Of a DNA stretch of 64,000 nucleotides, positions 10,868-20,945 are shown in pieces. Origin of the DNA: Pegoplata infirma (taxonomy: Eukaryota > Arthropoda > Insecta > Diptera > Anthomyiidae); the NCBI GenBank assembly GCA_963921195.1, contig OY992537.1, positions 75,646,894 to 75,710,893 on the forward strand, written 5' to 3'. The notes under the pieces are model-generated. The model was not told the origin of the DNA. It was given only the letters and a program-made list of their open reading frames with translations, and ran no database searches. A program made the translations under genes and the position numbers. Position 1 is the first letter of the stretch. Each line of letters opens with the position of its first letter.

Positions 10868-11150
10868 GGCCTATTCACAAAAAAGTCAATCAATATAACT
10901 CAAAAGTCAATCAATATAACTCAATCGTAACTCAATTTTTTCCATGGGGTTGTTGTAAACAATCATAAAAAAATTCAAATTTTGTTTGAAAATTTCAAAA
11001 AAATAAAGACATGCTACCCACATCGTCTCAAAATTGACAAATAATTTTAAATTTTGAGACTTTTTATAATTGTGTTTACAACAAAAACAGGGAATAAGAA
11101 GTTTGAAAATAATAAAATTAGTCATAATCACTCATAACTGTGAATAGGCC
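10868..11150. mobile_element. MITE, TIR GGCCTATTCACA
   Basis: A perfect 12-bp TIR is present: GGCCTATTCACA at 10868 and TGTGAATAGGCC ending at 11150. Inner inverted pairing continues (GTTGTTGTAAACAAT and TTGTGTTTACAAC). AAGTCAATCAATATAACTCA is tandemly doubled at the left end. The termini resemble those of the element at 32099-32965. No protein is encoded. Confidence 0.75.
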
Positions 11151-11164
11151 TGTTTATTTTCAAA

Positions 11165-11440
11165 AATGGAACTTATATTCCTTAATCAACTGGTTTGCCA
11201 TACGTTAGATGCCTGCGGAAGTTGTAATAACTTAGCTGACTTTCAACCAATTTTAATTTTTAGCACCTCATTAGAGAGACATTTTACTAAAAATCACATT
11301 TCTGTACCCCATTGAATTCACACTTAACTTAAAATATCGAACAAATTGAGAAAATTAATAAAAAGACATATTTTTCCCCGTGTAATTTGTTTTTAAATTT
11401 CATAGCCGATGCGGCACACCTTACCCATGTCCGATTATCC
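11165..11440 (+). repeat. Interspersed repeat, copy 2 (see 1220-1497)
   Basis: Same order and orientation as 1220-1497, with scattered substitutions, ending at CTTACCCATGT. Confidence 0.75.
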
Positions 11441-11732
11441 TGAAATTTTGTAAGACGTATTTCTACATATTTCTACATACATAAATCATGTAATGCAGAA
11501 TCACGTGAATCATGATTTTCCTTTGTAGTGTGAGTCACACGCCCATGTCTAATTCAAATAAAGGAAGGTTTTACTTTATTTATTAAAAATACTCATTTTG
11601 TTTTTATTTCAAATGTTGAATTATTTTAAACTTTTTATAAAAATATTTTATTAATTTTCAAACTTTCGATAAATAAACAGAAAAAATATAATTGTTATAA
11701 AAATATAAAAACAAAATTATCTTTGAATCTTA
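11441..11732. other. Unassigned AT-rich spacer
   Basis: It contains ATCATG-type short inverted words (11490-11530) and no gene. Confidence 0.35.
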
Positions 11733-12224
11733 CAAAAGGTTTTCACAGGGCACCCACCGATTGTCATGAAACTTGCATTTAGAAAAGAAGGGAGCAGAAT
11801 AAAAGCAACCTGTTTTTTATAACTGCCCAATCTCACAATTAGCGGGTCAAAGGGGAGGGGGAAAACGCAATGTTTTTCGTTTTTTGAAGATTTTTCCCAT
11901 TTCTTCAAAAGAATCTATATGAAAATTTTATACAGGTCGAAAGTTTTTTTGAAGGCCTATCCAATGGTGTATCAGTCGTGTCCAAATTCCTCTTCGTTAA
12001 GTTCGTTTTTTGTCAATAATGTATAATCGTTGGGGTAGTTTATATGGAGATGTATATACTTGCGACCACCAAAATCATATATAATAATCTCTATCAAAAT
12101 TAAGCAGATCCGTGGTTTTTTGTTTGGCGAAATTCCTGGTGATTCGGCTTTTATACGAATTTTCCCGAAAGCATTTATTTTTTCAAAAGGTGCCAACCCA
12201 TTTTTAAATTTGAGACTAGGCAGC

Positions 12225-12500
12225 GAAAAATGCCTGCGAATTTCGTACTCTTGCCTAAAACATTAAATCATGGTAATGTTTTGCGGAAGATTTGGGAATA
12301 CTTGCCAAAGCAAAGTTTTTTTAGAAAAATAATGTTATTTACTTTGCTATTCCATGCATTACAAAAAAAATCAAAAGAGCTGTACATTTCGTAAGTGAGT
12401 GCAAAAATAAGTGCAAAAGAGTGTTTTTACATTTTGGAGAATATAAAAGATTCGGCACCAAAGAATATAACACTCTCACTTGCTTTATTTACATTTGATA
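12225..12500 (+). repeat. Composite repeat core and hairpin
   Basis: GCGAATTTCGTACTCTTGCC, the AAAACATTA/TAATGTTTT palindrome (12257-12282), GAAGATTTGGG and then AAAGATTCGGCACCAAAGAA and CACTCTCACTTG appear in the order seen elsewhere for this repeat family. The hairpin has lost part of its 3' half. Confidence 0.55.
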
Positions 12501-12539
12501 AACAAATGGAAAATTTTGCTTAGACTTGGTAAAAAAGTA

Positions 12540-13101
12540 CAAGGTGGCGCAAAAATAACCTTCCGATGTTTTTTGGCCCTAATTTAAAAAAAAAATTGAA
12601 AAACTTTGATTCTTCTTGTGGATTATTTTTATTTGGTCTTTTAATTTTTTTTTACATCAAGTCGAGAATATGATGTCATGTAAATGGCCACCGCCACAGT
12701 CGATATGCTGAAGGATGCATTTCCCGGGCGCCTAATCTCCTGTTTTGGCGATTTGCACTGGCCAGCAAGATCGCCTGATTTGACCGCTCCAGACTTCTTT
12801 TTGTGGGGCTTTTTGAAGTCGCGGGTTTATGTCAACAAGCCTCAGACTCTTGCAGCTCTTAATGACAATATCCGTCAAGAATGTGAGGAAGTTTTGGCCA
12901 AAGTGATGGAAAATGCCATAAAAAGGGCTCAAATGGCAATCGACTGTGGCGGCGGTCATTTACATGACATCATATTCTCGACTTGATGTAAAAAAAATTA
13001 AAAGACCAAATAAAAATAATCCACAAGAAGAATCAAAGTTTTTATTTTTTTTTTTAAATTACAGCCAAAAAACATCGGAAGGTTATTTTTGCGCCACCTT
13101 G
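12540..13101 (+). mobile_element. Tc1/mariner deletion derivative with 165-bp TIRs
   Basis: The element begins CAAGGTGGCGCAAAAATAAC and ends with the exact complement, flanked on both sides by TA (12538-12539, 13102-13103). The TIRs span 12540-12704 and 12939-13101 and are nearly identical, long for this superfamily. The inverted repeat includes the end of the transposase frame, so the left end looks like an inverted duplicate of the right end. Only the last part of the transposase remains, so it is non-autonomous. Confidence 0.9.
12684..12986 (+). pseudogene. C-terminal fragment of a Tc1/mariner transposase
   Basis: About 95 codons remain of a DDE/D transposase that cuts and joins transposon ends in the nucleus. 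HWPARSPDLTAPDFFLWG is the third-catalytic-residue block; the Asp at residue 37 is the likely metal ligand. The downstream segment (LKSRVYVNKPQTLAALNDNI ... GGGHLHDIIF) matches the usual C-terminus of mariner-like transposases with a DUF4817-type N-terminus. The DNA-binding domain and the first two catalytic Asp residues are absent. The ATG and first codons lie in the left TIR, so this start is probably accidental. The stop TGA lies in the right TIR. No activity is expected. Confidence 0.85.
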
Positions 13102-13129
13102 TAGTTTGGCAAAAAAAAATGATTTTTTT

Positions 13130-13815
13130 TCCACGAAAAACAAAATTATGTTAAAAAAATTTAATGAACCAAAATTTTGATTGAAAAAAGTTTTTGATGA
13201 ATTTTTTTGATGTAAAAAAAATTGATGAAAAAAAATATTAAAAAAAAAAATTGGAGAGAAAAAAATTGATAATAAAAAATTTGATAAGAAAAATTTATGA
13301 AAAAAAATATGATAAAAAAAAATTTTTTGATTAAAAAAAAAATTTTATAAAAAAAAATTATGAAAAAAAATTGATGAAAAAAAAATTGATGAAAAAAAAT
13401 TGATGAAAAAAAAAAATTTTATGAAAAGAAATTTTTGATGAAAAAAAAATTGATGAAAAAAAAAATTGATAAAAAAAACTTTGATAAAAAAAAAAAAAAA
13501 AATTATGAACAAAAAAAATTGGTTGAAAAAAAAGTTTGATGAAAAAAAAAAATTGATGAAAAAAAAAAAAAAATTTATGGAAAAAAAAATTTGATGAAAA
13601 AAAAAATTGATGAAAAATGTAACAAAAACAAAAAAATTGGTGAAAAAACATTGATAAAAAAAATTTTGATAAAAAAATTGATAAAAAAAAAATGATAAAA
13701 AAAAGTATGATGAGAAATAAAATTTTATGAAAAAAAAAAGTATGAAATAAAAAATTTGATGGGAAAAAAAATTTGATGGAAAAAAAATTGATGAAAAAAA
13801 AATTTTTTTGTTGAA
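13130..13815 (+). repeat. A-rich TTGATGAAAAAA minisatellite
   Basis: Irregular units of 11-20 bases (TTGATGAAAAAA, TTTGATGAAAAAA, TTATGAAAAAA) run for about 650 bases. The minus-strand Phe-rich frame through it is a repeat artefact. It follows the mariner insertion and leads into the TTCACCAGCTGGTGAA module. Confidence 0.85.
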
Positions 13816-13830
13816 AAATAATTACGTTAC

Positions 13831-14195
13831 TTTTTATTCACCAGCTGGTGAAAAACGGTTTTATTCACCACGAGGTGAATTATTATCCAAGTTACAAACC
13901 CAAGTTATTAAAGTTTCTGGTTTTAAGAAAATGAAAATAGTAATTCTTGTTTTCTTTTTCGTTAACTGTTAGCTTATATAGTCAAACTGAGGTGGCGCCT
14001 GGAAACTTTTTTAAAATTAGACACCAGCCTAAAAACATTATCATGTTAAAAAAAAACGGAAACTCTTATTTTTTCCCTATTAGCTTATATAGTCAAACTG
14101 AGGTGGCGCCTGGAAACTTTTTTAAAATTAGGCACCAGCCTAAAAACATTATCATGTTAAAAAAACCGTAAACTCTTATTTTTTCCCCCTCATTC
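13831..14195 (+). repeat. TTCACCAGCTGGTGAA module with a 111-bp tandem duplication
   Basis: A perfect 16-bp palindrome TTCACCAGCTGGTGAA (13837-13852) is followed by TTCACCACGAGGTGAA and TCCAAGTTACAAACC. The 111-base block beginning TTAGCTTATATAGTCAAACT at 13969 is repeated at 14080 with very few changes. Related single modules lie at 46951, 59731 and inverted at 62739. The 74-aa frame spanning the duplication is a by-product of it. Confidence 0.75.
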
Positions 14196-14244
14196 CCATA
14201 TTTAAGTTTCAGGACAATCGGTAGGTGCCCTGTGAAAGACCTTG

Positions 14245-14327
14245 TAAATTGAGTTGCGGTCAATATCTAAAATCTAAATTATTTTTCAGCACCATATTAA
14301 ATGAAGTCAAAAAAAGTACAATTTTTA

Positions 14328-14360
<33 letters not shown>

Positions 14361-14635
14361 TAAAACGATTTGTGATCACATTTCGAGTTATGGCTTAGAA
14401 TTTTTAGAATTAAAAAAAAAAAATCGAAGGTTTTGGATTTTTCAAAAAGTCGATTTTAATTTTTAAACTTTAAAAAATAAGTGATAATTGCTTCGAATAA
14501 TTTGTTTATATTTGTTTTCTGAAACTACTCTTAAATACCAACAAAATTTTAATTTTTTCATTTTTTTGAAAAAAAAAAAACGCCATTTTGAAAAATTGAT
14601 TACTCAACACCAACATGGTATAAAAATCTGAAAAT
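14245..14635. other. AT-rich spacer with a long poly-A
   Basis: It includes an A tract of about 30 bases at 14333-14360. No gene or flanked element was resolved. Confidence 0.35.
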
Positions 14636-14760
14636 TTGAAAGCAAGTTGCATTTAATACGTACTAAAACATTAAAAAAAAAAAATAATTGAAGGGGGTCG
14701 GATCTTAAAGTGAGTGATTTGGCCTGGAATGCCCCATATACTTTATGGAATGTTTCAATC
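14636..14760. repeat. GGGGCATTCCA-ended repeat, right terminus
   Basis: GGGGGTCGGATC, GATTTGGCCTGGAATGCCCC and CATATAC match 34930-34980 and, less well, 39325-39355. This looks like the terminal part of the family that also ends the foldbacks at 6145 and 29525. Confidence 0.5.
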
Positions 14761-14814
14761 ACTAAGTGGAGGGTATATATGTCTTGCGATACTTTATAAT
14801 TCATACATACTACT

Positions 14815-15230
14815 TTTAATTTTTATGCGCTGAACATTAATTGCAAACATTTGTTTAAATCGGTCGAACGGTTTTCGAGACGTCGCTACCCGAAATTTGT
14901 AAAAAATGGCGGTTATTCCTACGCTCAAAAAAAAAAAACTCAAAATTTATTTTTCGTGAAACTTTCATAGAACTTGAAACAAAGTTTCACATAAACTTAA
15001 TGTTAGCTAAAACGATTATTTTTTTTCAAAAATTTCTTGAATGTAGGAAAAAACTAAAATTTTAACAAACTTCGATTGGCGATATCTCCAAAACTGTTTG
15101 ACTGATTTTACATTTTTTTTTGCAAGTTGTATTATTTTGTTCTTTCCATTTTGCTGCAATTTCTCAGAAACATCAGTGCGCATGCGGCACGGCAATTTTG
15201 AATCGATCGAGCTCATAGTTGTCCCCTTAC
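14815..15230. repeat. CTCGAAAACCGTTCGACCG family segment
   Basis: GGTCGAACGGTTTTCGAGAC, AAAAAATGGCGGTT and CCTACGCTCAA (14860-14930), and an opposite-strand-like stretch GGCGATATCTCCAAAACTGT (15078), belong to the family dominating 40590-41720 and present at 26830-27020. Confidence 0.55.
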
Positions 15231-16459
15231 TAACAGGGTTATAAACCGTACTCCATTTACAAAAGCGACTCTAAATCAAACAGCATCTTTAACAATTTTT
15301 TCCAACTAAATCAACATCAGTAAAATAAAATTAAAAAAAAAAATAATAATAATACTTGATTGACAGTATTCTCTACAGAAAACGTAAAAAAAGTACAAAT
15401 ATTATCAAATGACATTATTAACAAATTGATTGGATATTGTATCAACATACTCTAGCAATCATTACCCTTAATATTTTTTTTTTTTATATATGTACATTCC
15501 ATCAATTTTTTTTACTCCATAGCGACGACAAATTTTACAAGAAATAGAAAAAAAAAAGAAAAACTAGTAATGACAAAATGTTTTTGTCCTTAATAGTGTT
15601 ATTGGTTTAGATAATACAAACCAATGAAGCAAATATAGCAAGGAACAAATGGCAAAAGTAGGAAACTAAAAATAAGTGTGGAAAATATGAAAAAAAAAAA
15701 ATTGTAGAGAAAATTTTATAAAAAAAATAGCTATAAATATGATTTTATCTCAACTTACAAAATCTATTTTTTATTTCGCAATTGTCTATTGTAAATTCTT
15801 TTTTTTATATTTTTTTTTTCTTTATGGTTTATTGTAAAGATATTGTTTTTCCGTTTTATCATTATTTCCTTATCAAGACGAACATTAGATTTTGATTTAT
15901 GATCTTAGTTTTGTAAAAAAAAATAAAAATATTAAATATAGATGAAGAAAAAACTTTTGTTCTACTTTGCTAGTTTAAGTGGCCATAATAATCAAGGTCA
16001 TTTAGTTGTGCAGTACAGGCTATCCCTTGATATTTACATAAGATAAAAGAAAAAGTTTGGAAATCTGTTGAAATACCCAAAAATTGGAAAACTGAAATTT
16101 GATCTTAAAAAAACTTTTAAGATTTTAAGCATTTTGCGAAATAAAGTTTTAAAATTTTAAGACAAAGACGGTATTTATATTAATATTTAATTTTTAAGAA
16201 AACACATTATTCAATGGCGGTGGCTTTTTAAAGTAAGTTAAAAAACAATTCAAATGAAATTAAAGACACATTTTTTCCTAAAAATGCTATTTAAAAATTC
16301 ATTAAACTTTAACAGTAAATTTAAATGAAATTCCCTCAAGTCAAAATTAAACAACATTTTGCATTTCGGCATTAATAGGAAATTAAAAAGAAGCTCAAAT
16401 TCATTCACTCTCGATGCAAAGTATTAAAGCTGGAAAAAAATGTAATAATTAAAACCATA
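15231..16459. other. About 1.2 kb without recognisable repeats or genes
   Basis: AT-rich sequence with poly-A/T runs and no flanked insertion, long frame or tRNA-like box. It may be relatively old intronic or intergenic DNA. Confidence 0.4.
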
Positions 16460-16706
16460 CACACAGAAAACAAATTTGCTAATTTCCAACTGAAATTCAG
16501 TTGTTGCAACAAAAAATCGGTGGATGCATTTGAATTAAGGTTGAAACAACCAAGTATCGGTGGTTACAACAAAATGTTGTTATTACAACTGTCTTTTAAT
16601 TGAAACAACTATAAAATTCGTTAGCCACATCAAAATGTAGTAGCAGCAACCGAATTTTGAGTTGATACAACTGAAAAATTCAGTTGGAAATTTATTTTTC
16701 TCTGTG
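16460..16706. mobile_element. MITE, TIR CACACAGAAAAC / CTCTGTGT
   Basis: The ends are inverted (CACAGAAAACAAATTTGC and GAAATTTATTTTTCTCTGTG), with inner CCAACTGAAATTCAGTTG palindromes and TA on both sides (16458-16459, 16707-16708). The interior repeats GTTGTTGCAACAA-like words. It resembles the larger TA-flanked element at 27785-28681. Confidence 0.75.
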
Positions 16707-16724
16707 TACGCAATATCCTACTCA

Positions 16725-17161
16725 CAAGGGAAGTATCTCAATCCTTAAATATAAACCGATTTGCATGAAACTTAAAATATATATAAAAGTGATAATTCTA
16801 AGGGTGGGGTGACTCGGCTTATAGGTAAAAAAATGGCGAAAAAAATATTTTCGTTAAATATTTTTACCATGAAAATGTGTAAAAAATGTGTATTTATACA
16901 AAGACATAAACCTACGATATCCATATAAATATGAAATAATTTTTATTAAATTTAAGTCGACACTTATTTTTGCTCTAGAGTCTAGACGATATTTCTGTTA
17001 GTTCGGGAGTTATAAAATTTTTCCGAATTTCCACATTGTTTCATAAGGAAACAACGAAATTTTTGTCTCGGCCGTTAAGCCGAGACACTCCCACCTTAAA
17101 TTCGTCTTTGTATTTTAGGTTTAATTCAAATCAGTTCATAAGGGTTGAGATACTTCCCTTG
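16725..17161. mobile_element. CAAGG-ended element ii (437 bp)
   Basis: CAAGGGAAGTATCTCAA at the left pairs with TTGAGATACTTCCCTTG at the right. The 3-bp duplication TCA flanks it (16722-16724, 17162-17164). Internal CGATTTGCATGAAACTTAAA and GTGACTCGGCTTATAGG link it to 51256-51843 and to a remnant at 61085-61670. The 62-aa frame inside is not convincing. Confidence 0.85.
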
Positions 17162-17164
17162 TCA

Positions 17165-17640
17165 GAATTCAAAAACAAAACAAAAAAATTCTACAAATGG
17201 AATAGCATTAATACAGAACAATGAACAGGACTGCACAACAGGAAATCATCATGAATGACATGAAAACAATAGAAAGGCATACACGTACATATTCGCACAC
17301 ACACACGCGTAAGCTTCATATGATTAAAAAATACTTACACATTCATATACACTTCTATTAATAAGGCATACAAAAAACATGGACACTTTTATGACCGCCA
17401 GCACTCATATCGATACTACTTGAAAAATTTACAATTTGGGTTTTTATATTAGATTCACCATATTGTGTTTCATCATTCGATGTAAATAGGAAGAGATATG
17501 ATTACACTGTACAACAATTTCCAAGTTATTTCAATATTTGGAAAAATGAAAAAAAAAATATTTTTTTTTTGTTTTTAAATAATGATAAAATTGTATTACT
17601 TAAGTCAAAAAGCATAATAAATGAATTTTTAAAACATTTA
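17165..17640. other. Unassigned spacer with a CA-rich tract
   Basis: GCACACACACACGCG (17295-17310) is a short microsatellite. No gene was found. Confidence 0.35.
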
Positions 17641-17800
17641 CCGCATGGGTTTATGTGTCCCCATGACCCCTTCTGACCCCCCCCCCCCCCAAAAAAAAAC
17701 GCCCTGCAATTTTTTTTTAATTTTTTTTTTATATGTTGGAGGGTATTATAGATTCGGCACAGCCGAATTTAACACTCTCACTTCTTTTTTTTTTTGGCTA
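17641..17800 (+). repeat. mini-me/DINE-like end with C tract and hairpin
   Basis: A run of 14 C (17677-17690), GCCCTGCAATTTTT, GGAGGGTATTATAG, then the perfect hairpin ATTCGGCACAGCCGAAT and TTAACACTCTCACTT. The same order occurs at 18245-18395 and inverted at 46385-46520. A 3' terminal hairpin followed by a short conserved end recalls Helitron/DINE-1 structure; this is an inference. Confidence 0.65.
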
Positions 17801-18244
17801 TATTCTTTAAAATCGTTAAAAATCAGTTAAGAGAGAGGCGGGCGGGAATGCACCTAAGATGTAAAAAAATACATTGCTTTTTATACTGATATCCTATACG
17901 AACAGGCCAAAGACGAAAACTTAAACCATCTCTAAATCCTTTAGTAGAATCCCTGGCAGATCTCCGTATTTTTTTGTTTTTGTGTTGTACTGTGTTATTT
18001 TTTTTTTTTTTTTGAGTTTTGAGTTTTGAAGCCCAGCTGTTTAACTGTGGATTATTTGAACATACAAACTCGTTTATGTGTGTTAGGTAAATGGGAGGTA
18101 AACTGCGAAAAAAAACTTATGTTTTTTTTTACAATAGCCTTGTATGGAAGCATCTAATATGGTATAAATTATGAATATACAGAAAAACATGTACGCTTTT
18201 AAAGTAAATCCATTGCAATGTATATTCCCGATGGTGATTAATTT
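17801..18244. other. Unassigned spacer between two mini-me-like ends
   Basis: AT-rich, with a T tract near 18000. No open frame of interest. Confidence 0.35.
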
Positions 18245-18395
18245 AGGTTTTTGCAAGAACAATTTTTAAGAACCTCCCTCAGACACTCCACCCCAAAAAA
18301 AAAATCGCCCCTGGCATTTTTTTTTTATTTTTTTTACATTTTGGGGGGTATAAAAAATTCGGCACAACCAAATTTAACGCTCTCAGTTGTTTTTA
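18245..18395 (+). repeat. mini-me/DINE-like end, second copy
   Basis: CTCCACCCCAAAAAAAAAA, CGCCCCTGGCATTT, GGGGGGTATAAAA, then a degraded hairpin ATTCGGCACAACCAAAT and TTAACGCTCTCAGTTG, parallel to 17641-17800. Confidence 0.6.
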
Positions 18396-18735
18396 TATAA
18401 AATACTTTTTTTCGTTGAATTTTTTTTACTAGAATCTTTAAATTATTTATCATTTTTTTTTACAAAAATCATTATTTTGTCTCAATTAATTTTTTTTTAA
18501 TTTTTTCCCCATAAAATGATTTCTTCAAACTTTTTGAACTTAATTTTTTTTACCTAAACTTGTTTTCACAAATTGTTCACCAAATTTCTTTTCAAAATAT
18601 GTATGTTCGTCAAGGACAAATTAAACTTTCTTTTTTCAATTGACGTTAATTCTTTCGAAATTCCCTAACAGTCAAATAGATTTACATATGTATATTTAAT
18701 TTTTAAGAATAAAACTTAAAACAAAATTTCTATAT
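18396..18735. other. AT-rich spacer
   Basis: T-rich simple sequence with no coding or repeat boundary signal. Confidence 0.35.
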
Positions 18736-19078
18736 AAATAAAAATCAATTGTCGTTCGTTGGTAACCGCATCAGTTGAGAATGGCTGGACCGATTTGGAC
18801 AATTTTTTTTTTTAAATGTTCGTCATAGTCCAACTTAGGTTTTTACGTAGTTAAAAAATGACCACGCCCACTTTTTTCGATTTATCTAAAATCAGAAAAT
18901 GACTGCACCGATTTGGGTATTTTTTTTATTTAAATGTTCGTAGTAATCAAATTTAAGTTTTTACTGAAAGAAAATTCGACCATGCCCACTTTAACGTCCA
19001 CTTTTTTAATTTATCTAAAATCTGATAATGGCTGAACCGATTTGACTAATTTTTTTTTAAATGAATTTTCATCATATA

Positions 19079-19558
19079 CAGTCGAACCCGGTTACAACGA
19101 ACTCCGAGTTCGTTATAAGCAAAGTTCGCTATAAGCGGGGTATATTTTTTAGAAACCTAGTTTTATTTACAAAAAAATAGATCCAATTTTGTTTTATTTT
19201 ATTTTTTTTTCGTAAATGAACTACTAATTGAGAAGAAAACATTAAAAAATATAAATAAATTTTATCAAAATTGTGATATAAATAAAAAATTTGCAACCTT
19301 TTGTGAGTTTGATAAACATGATTGCCGCACATTAAAAAATATTTATGGGAGTTCGTTATAAAAAGGTAAATAAACATGAAATTGTATTCGTGGGACCATA
19401 ATAAGCAGTTCGCTTTAACCGAGGATTCGTTATAACCGAGTTCGTTATAAAAGAAGTATTTTGTGTGAAAATTGAAGCCAAAACATCGGGACTTTAGAAT
19501 TAGTTCGTTATAACAAAGAATTCGTTATAACCGAGTTCGTTATAACCGAGTTTGACTG
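19079..19558. mobile_element. pogo/Tigger-like MITE, TIR CAGTCGAACCCGG
   Basis: CAGTCGAACCCGGTTACAAC at the left is mirrored by AACCGAGTTTGACTG at the right, with many internal GAGTTCGTTATAAC motifs. TA precedes the left end. The right TA seems lost, because the sequence runs straight into the array's CCAACTTTGG. pogo-like TIRs commonly start CAGT and duplicate TA. It has no transposase and is inserted in the GACCGATTTGG array. Confidence 0.7.
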
Positions 19559-20229
19559 CCAACTTTGGTTTTAACGAAAAAATAAATTTACTACGCCCAA
19601 TTCGGTTAATTTTTGTTGAAAATTTTCCATTCAACTAAGGTTTTTATGGATAGTAAAATTTCCCACGCCCACTTTTTTCGATGTATCGAAAGAACTATAA
19701 CGGCTAGACCGATTTGGTTACAGTCCGCAGAAGATTTTAAGGAAATACAAATTGTACACGCCTAATTTTACGCTCACTTTTCCTGATATATGTATTTTAA
19801 ATCATGGAATGTCTGGATCAATTTGTCTTATTTTGTTTTTAGTGTTTGTCATAGTCCAACTAAGGTTTTTCTAAAAGAACAATTTTCTATTTCTACGCTC
19901 ACTTTTGAATGGATGAACCGAGTTGGTAAAATTCAAATAAGGTATTTACGGTAAGAAAAGTTGAAGCCAACTCTTTTTTACGATATACATAAAATTTGCT
20001 CTATAGACAAATAAAATATCGAACAATAAAATATTAATAAAAATCAAATGTAGTTCGTTGGCATCACTTGAGAACTGACCGATTTGGATAATGCCCAGAC
20101 AGAAAAATGCAATCGGAATAACGTCAGAATAGAGTTGGCGGAGGGCATTCCAATACCAAAATGAGATCCTATTTACAAAATTTGTGGTGTTACTATAACA
20201 TTGAAATGATAACGCCAAAAAACAATCGC

Positions 20230-20945
20230 CTGACTTTTGTTTCCGACGTCGTCACAAGACCAAAAAATCAAATTTACTGGATTAAAATTACATTGTAATA
20301 ATAAGTTTATGACCTTAGAATGGTGTTGAAAGACAACACTGGTAACGTTATTTCGACATATTTTTGGCGCTATTTTGGGGTGTTTTATATTAGAGTGTTT
20401 TATATTAGTATAGAAAAATAATTTTAAATAAATAGAATATTTTCAAAATAATTTTTTTTAATATCCGGGTTATACAGTTGCGACAAAAATTCGACTTTTC
20501 TAAAAATTCGACCGTCAATTTTCGAAAATTCGACTTTTTCCAACCTGTAAAAGCCGATATTTTTGTAAGTTAAAATTTTAATATTTTTATCAAGGTTGTG
20601 TACCGAAAATAAGTAAAAATAAATCGAAAATTTTGGATTTATAAAACTGAATTAACAGTAACAGTATTTTGATAATGGGAAATATTGGTGAAGTCTTTAT
20701 TTCAATAACGGAAATAACAATCTTCCTATATTTTTCCTATATTCCTTCCGAAATATAGATTTAAAAATTAATTCTTATGCTTTTTGTACTAAAGAAATAC
20801 AAGGTTATCATTATTTAAACAATTTTTTTTAATCAACGCTCACAAAAGGGGGACAAAAAACGAAATTTTCTAATCCTCTAGGTCCAAATGCAGGACTTTG
20901 AACTTCTTGTAGAATAAAAATGTTGCATTTGTTAAATAAAAACAC
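20230..20945. other. Interior of the CCCAG element, no gene
   Basis: Includes duplicated AAAATTCGAC words (20490-20540). No long open frame. Confidence 0.4.

Larger units (their letters stand above)
11733..14244. mobile_element. CAAGG-ended element i (2.5 kb, composite)
   Basis: The left end CAAAAGGTTTTCACAGGGCA and the inverted right end GCCCTGTGAAAGACCTTG, with CACCGATTGTC and GACAATCGGTAGG inside, form TIRs. The flanks are TTA and TAA, sharing TA. The termini resemble six other CAAGG-ended elements in the window. The interior holds a composite repeat (core palindrome 12257-12282, hairpin near 12450, minisatellite, TTCACCAGCTGGTGAA module) and a mariner derivative. Confidence 0.7.

Noticed and set aside
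12732..12959. 75-aa minus-strand frame
   Set aside because: Antisense of the transposase C-terminal fragment.
11733..14244. Exact 3-bp duplication for the largest CAAGG-like element
   Set aside because: The flanks are TTA and TAA, so only TA is shared. It was kept as a family member on terminal similarity but not counted as evidence for the TNA duplication.
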